64,000 nt of DNA. Origin: Desulforamulus aeronauticus DSM 10349. GTDB taxonomy: Bacteria > Bacillota > Desulfotomaculia > Desulfotomaculales > Desulfotomaculaceae. Each line of letters begins with the position of its first letter. The stretch's first letter is position 1. The stretch covers positions 94,788-158,787 of the forward strand of contig NZ_FRAR01000011.1 in assembly GCF_900142375.1 (NCBI RefSeq), written 5' to 3'. Positions 24,486 to 33,326 of the stretch are shown here, in pieces. The translations under genes and the position numbers were made by a program. The notes beneath the pieces were generated by a model. It searched no databases. It worked only from the letters and a program-made list of their open reading frames with translations, and was not told the DNA's origin.

Positions 24486-25418
24486 CTACTCTTTTTTACT
24501 ATCCTGTTCTGATGATTCTGCTGGAGGATTGGTAGAAAGAGTTTCTTCAGCAGCCTCACTAGGGCTGTCCTCTACGGGAACTTCCTCCTCCTGACGTTTT
24601 AATGCTTCGGGAGGTAACTCCACCACTTTCACATTATCCTCAATGGGCTGACGGTTTAAGTCTTCGTCTTGGCGGTTTAGATTTTCTGGTTCCACGGTTT
24701 CACCTCTATTCTTTCCTTTCATTTTTTCCAGTAGATTTTCTCCTAAATCCATGGTGAAATTGCCTAAATCCTTAGTCCTGCTCTCTAACTCCTCGACAGT
24801 TTTGTGGCTAATTTCCTTGGTTTTGCTGCTTAGTTCTTTGGTTATTTGAACGGTATTTTCCCACAGTTGACTGGTACTGTCCTTAAGCTGCTTAACGGTT
24901 TCTTGCAGTCCTCCATCACTTTTTACTAAGTTTTCAGCAGCATTGTCCGAGGTGACAATGAGTTCTTTGCCAATGGTTTTAACAAAATTAATATCTAAGA
25001 AGGTTTTTCCTTTCATCAAACTGTTTAGTAAAGTACCTGTAACCTCCAGCCCTACGATGTTACCGTTTGTTTCATCCACATAGTATTCATCCACCACACC
25101 CAATTGGGCCCCGGTTTCTGCCAATACCTTACAACCAATTACCCCCATTTTATCTTTAAATAGCTTAAGAATATCTGGCAGACTGGCCCCCTTTTCCACC
25201 AGAGCACTCTGATCGAGGGTAATGGCGTCTGCGCCTACACTACGCACCTTGCCGTAGGGAGCAAATTTTTGCTCGCTGAACCAACCTTTTTGTTCTATGA
25301 TCAGGGCGGCAACCTTTTGTCCCACAGGGTCTACCACTAATCCTTTGACAGTTCCCAACTGCTGGCCTTCGGCAAGGCTGATTACTGGCATACCGATAAA
25401 CTTTTTGCTCTTGCGCAC
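24486..25418 (-). CDS. PRC-barrel domain protein
   Basis: 310 residues. Two PRC-barrel units lie in the first 170 residues (KFIGMPVISLAEGQQLGTVK and GCKVLAETGAQLGVVDEYYV are strand starts). A long Thr/Lys/Glu helical segment (about 175-235) follows, with a strongly acidic, Pro/Ser-rich disordered tail. PRC barrels occur in RimM and photosynthetic reaction centre H subunits, and in spore-related YlmC/YmxH-type proteins. No signal peptide. Function unknown. It is convergent with the anti-sigma gene and divergent from ctc. Confidence 0.8.
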   Translation of the reverse strand: MRKSKKFIGMPVISLAEGQQLGTVKGLVVDPVGQKVAALIIEQKGWFSEQKFAPYGKVRSVGADAITLDQSALVEKGASLPDILKLFKDKMGVIGCKVLAETGAQLGVVDEYYVDETNGNIVGLEVTGTLLNSLMKGKTFLDINFVKTIGKELIVTSDNAAENLVKSDGGLQETVKQLKDSTSQLWENTVQITKELSSKTKEISHKTVEELESRTKDLGNFTMDLGENLLEKMKGKNRGETVEPENLNRQDEDLNRQPIEDNVKVVELPPEALKRQEEEVPVEDSPSEAAEETLSTNPPAESSEQDSKKE

Positions 25419-25549
25419 CTTTAAGGCCCCCTTTAGCCCAAGCTTTTTATAACATCTTTATGCCTTGGGCTTGTTTGATATGACCAAAAATAGGGAATAA
25501 TAGAGGCAGTGAAAAAATTTTCTTATCTTTTATCAGGAGGTTAACCATC

Positions 25550-26188
25550 ATGGCGGATGCAGGTTTGAATGCCAAGCTAAGGGAAGGGCGCACTAAATCT
25601 AGTCGTAAGCAGCTTCGTGACAGTGGTGCTGTTCCCGGTGTGATGTACGGGAAGCAGATGGGCAAAGGCTCCATGGCCATATCTGTGGACGCTAAGGAAT
25701 TAAAACAGATTCTTAGCTCGGTAAGTGGTCGTAATACCTTAATTAAGATGAATGTTGCTGGTAGCAAACAGACGGTTATGGTCAAGAGTCTGCAAATGGA
25801 CCCATTGCACCATCATATACGGCATGTTGATTTTCAACAGATATCCGAGGATAGCAAAATCCGCACCGTAATACCCATTCATTTGGTGGGAACACCGAAA
25901 GGCGTAGCCTTGGGCGGTGTCATTCAACATGATTTGCGCAGTGCAGAAATTGAATGTCTGCCGAGTCAGATTCCCGATGCCATTGAAGTGGATATTTGTG
26001 AGATGGAGATTGGTGATGCTATACAGGTAAATGATTTGCAGGTTCCGTCAGGGGTTAAACTTCTGGATCATCCCCACACCACCGTGGTAGGGGTTGCCAC
26101 GATGAAAGCCCCAGAGCCTGCCGGTCAGCCTGAAGTACCACCAGAGCCCATAGAAGAAGCAAAAGCGAAGACTATCGAGAAAGAATAA
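25550..26188 (+). CDS. rplY: 50S ribosomal protein L25/Ctc
   Basis: 212 residues, ATG with CAGGAGG upstream. Long-form L25 (CTC/TL5): the 5S-binding N-domain (about 1-95: REGRTKSSRKQLRDSGAVPGVMYGK, VDFQQI) and the C-terminal domain with PIHLVGTPKGVALGGVIQH and LPSQIPDAIEVD. The acidic Pro-rich tail is typical. It binds 5S rRNA on the ribosome. It resumes the conserved prs-ctc-pth-mfd order. Confidence 0.96.
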   Translation: MADAGLNAKLREGRTKSSRKQLRDSGAVPGVMYGKQMGKGSMAISVDAKELKQILSSVSGRNTLIKMNVAGSKQTVMVKSLQMDPLHHHIRHVDFQQISEDSKIRTVIPIHLVGTPKGVALGGVIQHDLRSAEIECLPSQIPDAIEVDICEMEIGDAIQVNDLQVPSGVKLLDHPHTTVVGVATMKAPEPAGQPEVPPEPIEEAKAKTIEKE

Positions 26189-26203
26189 GAGAACGTTGCT
26201 GCA

Positions 26204-26236
26204 GCTGTGGGTTGTCCTCAAAGGGCAACCCACAGC
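26204..26236 (+). terminator. Stem-loop after ctc
   Basis: GCTGTGGGTTG pairs with CAACCCACAGC around a short loop. No T-run, so termination is uncertain. Confidence 0.6.
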
Positions 26237-26423
26237 CTGTTGGTATGTCCGTGTCAGCCAAGAGAAGCAGGTTAAAAAACAAATTAGATGAGGACCTATG
26301 GCTAAAACAACGCCTTTATGGAATAACCGTAGCTAAATGCTGATAATTTTTATTAGCAGGATTCACTATTGCGTCTCAAGGGACAATTGAAGTACAATAC
26401 CTTCGTTAAGGGAGGTATATGGC

Positions 26424-27050
26424 ATGAAAATAATTGTCGGCCTGGGTAACCCCGGTGCGGAGTATGCCCAAACCAGGCATAATATAGGATTTATGATCGT
26501 GGACGGCCTGGCCAAAGAGTTAGGCGTGTCCTTGGATAAAAATCAGCACAAAGCCCGGGTAGGGCAAGCTCATGTGGGTAGGGAAAAGGTGATTTTGGTT
26601 AAGCCCCAGACCTATATGAACCTTAGTGGACAGGCAGTGGTGGCCTTAATGAATTGGTACAAATTGTCCCCGGAGGATTTGTTGGTAATTTCTGATGATA
26701 TGGATTTGCCTATTGGGCACGTAAGAATCCGTAAAAACGGTAGTGCCGGGGGACAGAAAGGGCTCAAGAATATTATTGAACTGCTGGGCACTCAGGAATT
26801 CAGCCGTATGCGGGTAGGCATCGGCAGGCCCGAGCATGGGACTGTGGACCACGTATTAGGTAAAATAACCAATGCGGAAGCTGAACAAATGGCCCCCGCC
26901 CTGGCCAACGCCATCGAGGCTGTGAAAGTATGGGCCTTGGAAGGAACTGCTGCTGCCATGAATAGGTTTAATACCAAAAAGGAGAAGCAGGATAGGCGAA
27001 AGGCTGTTGAAAAGACAGGGACGGTGGCGGGCCAGCCGGAGGAAGAGTAG
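26424..27050 (+). CDS. pth: Peptidyl-tRNA hydrolase
   Basis: 208 residues, ATG behind AAGGGAGG. Bacterial Pth: IVGLGNPGAEYAQTRHNIGFMIVD (catalytic His in TRHN), KPQTYMNLSG, DDMDLP and GSAGGQKGLKNI. It frees tRNAs from peptidyl-tRNAs that drop off the ribosome. The C-terminal tail is charged and extended by about 15 residues past the usual end. Confidence 0.97.
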   Translation: MKIIVGLGNPGAEYAQTRHNIGFMIVDGLAKELGVSLDKNQHKARVGQAHVGREKVILVKPQTYMNLSGQAVVALMNWYKLSPEDLLVISDDMDLPIGHVRIRKNGSAGGQKGLKNIIELLGTQEFSRMRVGIGRPEHGTVDHVLGKITNAEAEQMAPALANAIEAVKVWALEGTAAAMNRFNTKKEKQDRRKAVEKTGTVAGQPEEE

Positions 27051-27133
27051 GCTTTTTGGTTTAAAAATATCACCAATAAAAAGCACGCAAACGTTAGCAC
27101 AAAATAAAGCCGCTGGTCGACTGCTGACGGCCA

Positions 27134-27580
27134 ATGGAGGTACTTACACTGGTAGACACACTCGCCATGCCCAATCTAACCCTCGTGCTGCTTGCTACAC
27201 TGCTGGCGGGGGGAACAAGCTGGTTATTGAACGGAAAGATCCGGACTGCGTCAGGGAATCAGGGGAAGGGACTTGTTTTTCTTACCCCTCTGGTAGAGGA
27301 AGCAGCGAAGAGCCTGTGGGCGGTGACCCTGGGGGCATCTTTGGTTTGGACACACCTGGGCTTTGGTCTTTTGGAAGGAGTACTGGAGATCAAGCGTCGG
27401 GGAAGCCGGGGTATAGCCGCTGGCTGGGTTGCGTTAGCCGCCCATAGTTTGTTTGGTATCATTACCTACAGCGTTACTCGAAGTTGGGGGCTGTTCCCTG
27501 CCTTGGCAGTAGCTTATTTGTCTCATGCGGCCTGGAATATGGTAGTGGTTTACTACAGTGGCCGCAAAGGGACTGCTTGA
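27134..27580 (+). CDS. PrsW-like small intramembrane protease candidate
   Basis: 148 residues, mostly hydrophobic with four or five helices. Motifs fit the PrsW/CPBP-like superfamily: E55-E56-x-x-K59 (LVEEAAKSL), F77xxxE81 (GFGLLEG), H104 (AAHSLFG) and H131 (SHAAWN), all potential active-site residues in membrane helices. PrsW cleaves anti-sigma factors; this is a minimal version. It sits between pth and mfd, where Bacillus has fin (yabK). The start is uncertain: the only ribosome-binding-like GGAGG overlaps the ATG, so CTG 27149 or ATG 27167 are alternatives. Confidence 0.65.
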   Translation: MEVLTLVDTLAMPNLTLVLLATLLAGGTSWLLNGKIRTASGNQGKGLVFLTPLVEEAAKSLWAVTLGASLVWTHLGFGLLEGVLEIKRRGSRGIAAGWVALAAHSLFGIITYSVTRSWGLFPALAVAYLSHAAWNMVVVYYSGRKGTA

Positions 27581-27606
27581 CGAAGAAACAATAACTAGGA
27601 TATAAT

Positions 27607-27634
27607 TTGCCAACGTAGAGACATATACTATATA
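27607..27634 (+). promoter_or_regulatory. Possible promoter of the mfd leader
   Basis: TTGCCA (27607-27612), 16-bp spacer, TATATA (27629-27634). It would transcribe the hairpin at 27645-27695 ahead of mfd. Confidence 0.45.
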
Positions 27635-27644
27635 CCAGAAAATC

Positions 27645-27695
27645 GCCTGGTGGAGAACCGGAGGAATTACAACCCTCCCTAAGATCCTACCAGGC
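27645..27695 (+). ncRNA. Unassigned structured RNA in the mfd leader
   Basis: GCCTGGT (27645-27651) pairs with ACCAGGC (27689-27695); inside, GGAGG pairs with CCTCC. The structure is nested with conserved-looking internal loops (GAGAACC, CTAAGAT) and lacks a terminator T-run. It matches no riboswitch class I can name. Coordinates are of the visible stem only. Confidence 0.35.
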
Positions 27696-27726
27696 CAATA
27701 CTGTTTACTCGGGAAAAGAAAAACCG

Positions 27727-27835
27727 GCCGTCAGCCCTTGGCTATAAAAAACAAAGTCTGCAGATTGATAGAGTTGACATAGTTAGCTAGCAATTGAAAG
27801 GTTAGTATTTTAAAAGCCAAAGGCTAATGTCCAAA
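27727..27835. repeat. GCCATTGGC-type repeat pair upstream of mfd
   Basis: GCCGTCAGCCCTTGGCTATA (27727-27746) and AAGCCAAAGGCTAATGTCC (27813-27831) are two diverged members of the family. The second supplies a spurious in-frame ATG upstream of the real mfd start. Confidence 0.5.
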
Positions 27836-27883
27836 GACTGGTTAGTAATGATCAATTATGTTAGTTTAACAATAGGAGTGACA

Positions 27884-30800
27884 ATGAAAGGTTTACTAAG
27901 ACCCCTTGAGTCTACAATTGAATATCAAAAACTGCTGCAGGGACTAGAGAAAGGGTTTGACCAACAACTGGTGTTTGGACTGACCGGTTCCCAGCGTAGC
28001 TATCTATTTGCCGGGTTGAGCCATACCCGGCCTTCGGTGTTGGTGGTAACCCCCGGTGAAGCTGAGGCTGCCAACTTGGTGGATGATCTCACGTCCCTGT
28101 TACCCGGTGCTTCTATCCAACCCTTTCCGGTATGGCAAATGCTGCCCTACCAGGTGTTAGCTCACAGCAACGAAGTACTGGCCCAACGTTTGCGGGTATT
28201 GGAACTTTTGACTGCCGGGGAATCGGTGGTGGTGGTTACTTCGGTGGAGGCTTTGCTGCGTCGCTTATCTCCTCCGGAGGTGTTTCGCCGAGCCAAGATC
28301 GGCTTGTCTCTGGGTGAGCGGGTAGATTTGGAAAAATTACGCCGGGATTTTGTGGATCTCGGTTATGAACGGGTAGATTTGGTAGAAAGCCCCGGCCAAT
28401 TTTCCAGCCGGGGTGGCATCATAGATGTCTATTCTATGACCGCCGCCGCCCCGGTGAGAATCGAATTCTTTGATGATGAAGTGGATTCCATCCGTCATTT
28501 TGATGTGGCTACTCAACGATCGCTGGATAAATTGAAACATATTTCAATTACTCCCTGTCGGGAACTGGTAATAACCCAGGAGGCTTGGCAGCGGTGTGAG
28601 GAAACCTACCAGACAGAGTATAAGAATCACCTCAAGAAATTGCAACGAACCAGTTCTGTGGATGCTGTACACCAGTTATCTGTACAGGGTGCCATGACCC
28701 TGGAGCAAATTAAAAATAAAGCTCCCTTTGGGAGCCAGGAGCAGCTGCAAGCCTACTTTTATGCAGAGCCAGTAAGTTTAGTGGATTATTTTTACGAAAA
28801 ACCCTTACTGCTGGTGGATGATCCTATTCGCTTTAAAGAAGTGGCGGAGAACATTCTCAAAGAACGAAATGAAACTTACACAGATTTACTGGCCAAGGGC
28901 AAAATACTGCCCGGGTATTTTAATAGTTACCTAGACTGGCGACAACTTCTGGCCCCGCTGGAACGAACCCAGGGTATTTATTGTTCCTTTTTGCCCCGAC
29001 ATCCTCAATATTTAACACCACAGAGCGTTGTTAACTTTCCGGCCAAGGCCATGCACAGCTTTTTGGGTCATGCCGAGGTGTTGGCGGATGAAATTCGGCA
29101 CTGGCGTCGCCGGGGCTACGCGGTGGTCCTATTGGTGTCTGCAGATGAGCGGGCAGCCAATCTATTAAGGCTGCTCAAGGATGCTAAAATTGATGCCTTT
29201 CGGGTCAAAGGTCTGGACAATGAGGTGCGGGAAGGGAATGTGGTTATTACCGTAGGCAATTTAGCCAACGGTTTTGAACTCATCTCCGCCCGCTTGGTGG
29301 TTATTACCGATGCGGAAATTTTTGGTCAACGAAAAAAGGCCCGGAAACATCGCAGCCGTTCCGATGCTAAAATGGAGCCCTTGGCTGATTTAAAGGCCGG
29401 CGATTATGTGGTCCATGTCAACCATGGCATTGGGCGCTACCTGGGCATCATCACCCTGGATATTGGGGGGTTACAAAAGGACTACCTGCAGCTACAGTAT
29501 GCCGGGGAAGATAAGCTCTACGTTCCCACCGACCAGGTGGGTCTGCTGCAGAAATACTTAGGTGCCGAGGCAGACCATCCTAAGCTATCGCGTTTGGGAG
29601 GTACAGAATGGTCTAAGGCCAAAGCCAAAGTGCGGGAAGCCGTTAAGGACATGGCCCAGGAATTGCTGGAGCTGTACGCCTCCCGCCAGACCGTGCAGGG
29701 TTATACCTTTTCGCCGGATACGCCGTGGCAAGGTGAATTTGAGGCACTCTTCCCCTACGAAGAAACGCCGGATCAACTGCGAGCTATAACCGAAGTAAAA
29801 AGAGATATGGAGAAATTGCAGCCTATGGACCGGCTGCTTTGCGGTGATGTGGGTTATGGCAAAACCGAGGTGGCCCTGCGGGCTGCCTTTAAAGCGGTTA
29901 TGGATAACAAACAGGCAGCTGTGCTGGTGCCCACTACCATTCTGGCCCAGCAGCATTACAATACCTTCCGGGAGCGTTTTGCTAATTATCCGATACGGAT
30001 TGAGATGTTGTCCCGTTTTCGTACGCCTAAGGAGCAGCGCCAGGTACTGGCCGGCCTAGCCATTGGTGAAGTGGATATTGTCATTGGGACCCATCGCTTG
30101 GTACAGGATGATATTCTCTTTAAAGATTTGGGCTTGCTAGTGGTGGATGAAGAGCAGCGTTTTGGTGTCAGTCATAAGGAAAGATTGAAACAAATGCGCA
30201 AGAATGTGGATGTCCTGACTCTGACAGCCACTCCTATTCCTCGTACCCTGCATATGTCATTGGTGGGGGTGCGGGATACCAGTGTGTTGGAAACTCCTCC
30301 GGAGGAGCGTTTCCCGGTACAGACCTATGTACTGGAGGAGGATCCAGTGTTAATCCGTGAAGCACTCCGACGGGAAATGAATCGTGGCGGCCAGGTTTAT
30401 TTTGTTCACAATCGAGTGGTGGATTTGGACCGGCTGGCTGGTTGGCTCCAGAGTTTGGTACCGGAGGCCCGAATTGCTGTGGCCCATGGTCAAATGAAGG
30501 AAGATGAACTGGAGCAGATTATGCTGGAATTTATGGATGGGGAATATGACGTGTTGGTTTGTACCACCATCGTGGAGACCGGCCTGGATATTACTAATGT
30601 CAATACATTAATTGTTAAAGAAGCCGATCATTTTGGTTTGTCCCAGCTTTATCAATTAAGAGGCAGGGTCGGGAGAACGAATCGTTTAGCCTATGCTTAT
30701 TTTCTCTTCCGTCGGGATAAAGTGTTAACAGAGGTCAGCGAGCGGCGTTTATCCGCCATCCGCGAGTTTACGGAGTTTGGCTCTGGTTTTAAGATTGCTA

Positions 30801-31393
30801 TGAGAGATTTGGAAATCCGAGGGGCGGGTAATATATTGGGAGCCCAACAGCATGGACATATCGCTGAGGTAGGTTTTGATCTCTACTGTCGTCTGTTGGA
30901 GGAAGCAGTGCAGGAAGCTCGGGGAGAGAAAGTGGAACAGGTGGTGGATACCTCGGTAGAGCTGCCGGTGGAAGCCTACATCGCTGATTCCTATGTACCA
31001 GACGCCAACCAGAAGGTAGAATTATATCGTCGTTTGGCCGCTATGAAAGAACCAATAGAAGTAGACGATTTGGCGGAAGAATTGGTGGATCGATACGGCG
31101 ATTTGCCGGAAAGTGTTCAGGCTTTGTTGCAAGTAGCCCAGCTAAAAATTCTGGGTCGGCAGCTTAAAATTAAGAGTATCAGCCGTAATCAGGGAGCCTA
31201 TCGGTTATTGTTTGCCCCAGAAGCCCCCCTGGATGGAGAAAAGTTGGTAGCAGTAAGTGAAAAATATAAAAATAACGTTAAGTATCATACTTCGGTCGAT
31301 GGTTTTGAGATGAAACTCCTAAGCAAGGACAAGGGAGAGGTGGGGTTAAGAAAACTGGAGCAGTTAAGGAGCTTTTTGGGCCGGCTGAAATAA
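27884..31393 (+). CDS. mfd: Transcription-repair coupling factor
   Basis: 1169 residues from ATG 27884, placed by AGGAGTGA; the earlier in-frame ATG at 27827 lies in a repeat. Full Mfd: UvrB-like N-terminal region, the RNA polymerase interaction domain (KAGDYVVHVNHGIGRYLG), translocase motor with Walker A GDVGYGKTEVALR and VVDEEQRFG, the TRG region and a C-terminal D7 domain. It removes stalled RNA polymerase at lesions and recruits UvrA. Confidence 0.97.
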   Translation: MKGLLRPLESTIEYQKLLQGLEKGFDQQLVFGLTGSQRSYLFAGLSHTRPSVLVVTPGEAEAANLVDDLTSLLPGASIQPFPVWQMLPYQVLAHSNEVLAQRLRVLELLTAGESVVVVTSVEALLRRLSPPEVFRRAKIGLSLGERVDLEKLRRDFVDLGYERVDLVESPGQFSSRGGIIDVYSMTAAAPVRIEFFDDEVDSIRHFDVATQRSLDKLKHISITPCRELVITQEAWQRCEETYQTEYKNHLKKLQRTSSVDAVHQLSVQGAMTLEQIKNKAPFGSQEQLQAYFYAEPVSLVDYFYEKPLLLVDDPIRFKEVAENILKERNETYTDLLAKGKILPGYFNSYLDWRQLLAPLERTQGIYCSFLPRHPQYLTPQSVVNFPAKAMHSFLGHAEVLADEIRHWRRRGYAVVLLVSADERAANLLRLLKDAKIDAFRVKGLDNEVREGNVVITVGNLANGFELISARLVVITDAEIFGQRKKARKHRSRSDAKMEPLADLKAGDYVVHVNHGIGRYLGIITLDIGGLQKDYLQLQYAGEDKLYVPTDQVGLLQKYLGAEADHPKLSRLGGTEWSKAKAKVREAVKDMAQELLELYASRQTVQGYTFSPDTPWQGEFEALFPYEETPDQLRAITEVKRDMEKLQPMDRLLCGDVGYGKTEVALRAAFKAVMDNKQAAVLVPTTILAQQHYNTFRERFANYPIRIEMLSRFRTPKEQRQVLAGLAIGEVDIVIGTHRLVQDDILFKDLGLLVVDEEQRFGVSHKERLKQMRKNVDVLTLTATPIPRTLHMSLVGVRDTSVLETPPEERFPVQTYVLEEDPVLIREALRREMNRGGQVYFVHNRVVDLDRLAGWLQSLVPEARIAVAHGQMKEDELEQIMLEFMDGEYDVLVCTTIVETGLDITNVNTLIVKEADHFGLSQLYQLRGRVGRTNRLAYAYFLFRRDKVLTEVSERRLSAIREFTEFGSGFKIAMRDLEIRGAGNILGAQQHGHIAEVGFDLYCRLLEEAVQEARGEKVEQVVDTSVELPVEAYIADSYVPDANQKVELYRRLAAMKEPIEVDDLAEELVDRYGDLPESVQALLQVAQLKILGRQLKIKSISRNQGAYRLLFAPEAPLDGEKLVAVSEKYKNNVKYHTSVDGFEMKLLSKDKGEVGLRKLEQLRSFLGRLK

Positions 31394-31394
31394 C

Positions 31395-31424
31395 TTGCCG
31401 GTCCTTCTGGTTACGGTGTATAAT
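31395..31424 (+). promoter_or_regulatory. Sigma-A promoter before prsA-like gene
   Basis: TTGCCG (31395-31400), 18-bp spacer, TATAAT (31419-31424), 33 bp before the start codon. Confidence 0.65.
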
Positions 31425-31456
31425 TGCACTATTATGCAAAAGGAGGTCTCGGTTAA

Positions 31457-32485
31457 GTGAAAAAAATAATTTCCCTTGGATTGACCATGCTGCTCGTATT
31501 TGCATTATTGAGCGGCTGTGCCAATAATAAGGCCAATGTTGTGGCTACCGTTAATGGTAAGGAAATCTCCCGCACAGAACTGGACAAGCGTGTTAATTTC
31601 ACCATAGAAAGCTACAAGATGCAAGGACTTGATTTAACCACGAAAGAGAACAGTGCCATGCGTCAGCAGTTGGAGCAAGGTGAGTTGGAAAAACTAATTC
31701 AAGATACCCTGTTGTTGCAGGAAGCAGAAAAACAAAAAGTCACCCCTTCTAAGGAAGAAATTGATAATAATATCAAACAAGTTAAAGAGAGCTACGGCAA
31801 GGAAGAAGAATTTAAAAAGGCTTTGGAACAGTTTAAGTTAACTGAACAGGACTTCCGGGAATTGGTTGTTGCAGAAGCAGCCAAGAAAAACCTGTATGAC
31901 AAGGTTACTGCCGATGTGAAAAAGCCCACGGAAGAGGAAATTAGTAAATTTTATAACCAACACAAAGGGGCAGAACCCATTGGTACCCCCGAGCGCTTGG
32001 AAGTAAAACATATGTTGTTTGCCATCGACAGCACACAGCAGGGTGTACCCAAGCGCACTGATCAAGAAGCTTTGGCAGCGGCCAAGTTAGCCCTGGCTGA
32101 AGTTACCCAAAAGGGCCGTGAATTTGCATCCGTGGCCAGGGAAGTGTCCGATGACCTGGGTACCCGGGAGAATGGTGGCAGCTACACCATTGATAAAGGT
32201 GCTGGTACCACCGACCCAGCCTTTGAAAAGGCTGCTGTGGCTTTACAGCCTGGTCAAGTTACCAAGGAGCCTGTAAAGAGTTCTTACGGGTATCATTTAA
32301 TTAAATTAGAGAAGGTTACTCCGGCTACCCAAAAGCCTTTAGAGGAGGTAAAAGATTTAATTGCCTCTCAATTAGAGGGGGAAGCAAAGCAAGCCAAATT
32401 CTCCCAATTCATTAGTGATTTGCAGAAAAATGCTAAGATAGACAACAAATTAGCCCCAAAATCAGGGGATTCGTCAAAAAAATAG
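31457..32485 (+). CDS. PrsA/SurA-like peptidyl-prolyl isomerase lipoprotein
   Basis: 342 residues, GTG with AAGGAGG upstream. A lipoprotein signal peptide ends at LLSGC21. The SurA-like helical N-domain (about 30-165, ATVNGKEISRTELD, LIQDTLLLQEAEKQKV) is followed by a parvulin domain (about 170-290: VKHMLFAID, FASVAREVSDD, GGSYTIDKGAG, VKSSYGYHLIKL). Such membrane-anchored foldases help secreted proteins fold outside the cell. This takes the place of B. subtilis yabM-side genes between mfd and spoVT. Confidence 0.92.
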   Translation: MKKIISLGLTMLLVFALLSGCANNKANVVATVNGKEISRTELDKRVNFTIESYKMQGLDLTTKENSAMRQQLEQGELEKLIQDTLLLQEAEKQKVTPSKEEIDNNIKQVKESYGKEEEFKKALEQFKLTEQDFRELVVAEAAKKNLYDKVTADVKKPTEEEISKFYNQHKGAEPIGTPERLEVKHMLFAIDSTQQGVPKRTDQEALAAAKLALAEVTQKGREFASVAREVSDDLGTRENGGSYTIDKGAGTTDPAFEKAAVALQPGQVTKEPVKSSYGYHLIKLEKVTPATQKPLEEVKDLIASQLEGEAKQAKFSQFISDLQKNAKIDNKLAPKSGDSSKK

Positions 32486-32531
32486 CTGTTAACCCAAAAC
32501 CCGAAAATAAAGTTCAAACGATGGAAAATTA

Positions 32532-32562
32532 TGAATAACACCTTCCCTCCCGTTATATACTA
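32532..32562 (+). promoter_or_regulatory. Sigma-G-like forespore promoter of spoVT
   Basis: TGAATA (32532-32537), 18-bp spacer, TATACTA (32556-32562), near the sigma-G consensus TGAATA-N17-18-CATACTA. B. subtilis spoVT is sigma-G transcribed. The start codon is 55 bp downstream. Confidence 0.65.
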
Positions 32563-32616
32563 TCAATGAAAGTTAATCCGCGTAGATTATGCAGAAAAGG
32601 AGGGAAGGAAACCTAT

Positions 32617-33177
32617 ATGAAAGCAACGGGTATTGTTCGTCGTATTGACGATTTAGGTCGAGTTGTTATACCAAAAGAAATAAGAAGAACTTTGAGGATT
32701 CGTGAAGGTGACCCCCTGGAGATCTTTGTTGACAGGGAAGGTGAGGTCATTCTCAAAAAGTACTCACCTATCGGCGAGCTGGGTGATTTTGCCAAAGAAT
32801 ATGCCGATTCGCTATATGAAGCCCTTGGACACATAGCTTGCATTGCAGATCGGGATACCATCATTGCCGTGGCCGGGGCTCCGAAAAAAGAATTTATCAA
32901 CAAACCCATTGGCCCTAATGTGGAAAAAGTAATGGAAGATCGCAAAGCTGTTGTTATCAATAATCCTGGTAACGATCCTCACTGTAAGGAGTGCGGCATT
33001 ACAGAGGACGGCGAATGCAAATATTCTTCAGAGGTCATTGCTCCGATCATTTCCGAAGGCGATCCAATTGGCGCAGTTATCCTGGCCTCCAAGGACCCCG
33101 ATACGAAAATGGGGGAAATGGAACTTAAGTTGGCCGAAACAGCCGCTGGTTTTCTCGCCAAACAAATGGAACAATAA
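32617..33177 (+). CDS. spoVT: Stage V sporulation regulator SpoVT
   Basis: 186 residues from ATG 32617 behind AAGGAGGGAAGG. N-terminal SpoVT-AbrB swapped-hairpin domain (MKATGIVRRIDDLGRVVIPK) and a C-terminal GAF-like domain. The GAF part holds CKECG and a nearby GECKY cysteine, which could bind a ligand or metal. SpoVT tunes sigma-G genes in the forespore. It lies after a sigma-G-like promoter. Confidence 0.96.
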   Translation: MKATGIVRRIDDLGRVVIPKEIRRTLRIREGDPLEIFVDREGEVILKKYSPIGELGDFAKEYADSLYEALGHIACIADRDTIIAVAGAPKKEFINKPIGPNVEKVMEDRKAVVINNPGNDPHCKECGITEDGECKYSSEVIAPIISEGDPIGAVILASKDPDTKMGEMELKLAETAAGFLAKQMEQ

Positions 33178-33191
33178 CAAACGAAGAAAAT

Positions 33192-33213
33192 GGGCCGAAA
33201 GGCCCCTTTTTTT
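33192..33213 (+). terminator. Rho-independent terminator
   Basis: GGGCC-GAAA-GGCCC followed by a T-run, after spoVT. Confidence 0.9.
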
Positions 33214-33245
33214 GTGCTAAAGATATTTTCTTTGGGGTCTTGCTT

Positions 33246-33300
33246 TTAGCCATTGGCTTTATGGGTGTTTAAAAGGCTAATGGCTAAAGGCCAATGGCCA
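33246..33300. repeat. GCCATTGGC-type repeat
   Basis: TTAGCCATTGGC and GGCTAATGGCTAAAGGCCAA in near-inverted order between spoVT and mazG. The last ATGGCC gives a false in-frame start for mazG. Confidence 0.7.
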
Positions 33301-33326
33301 CAATCGTAGAAAGGGAGGAGATAGCG

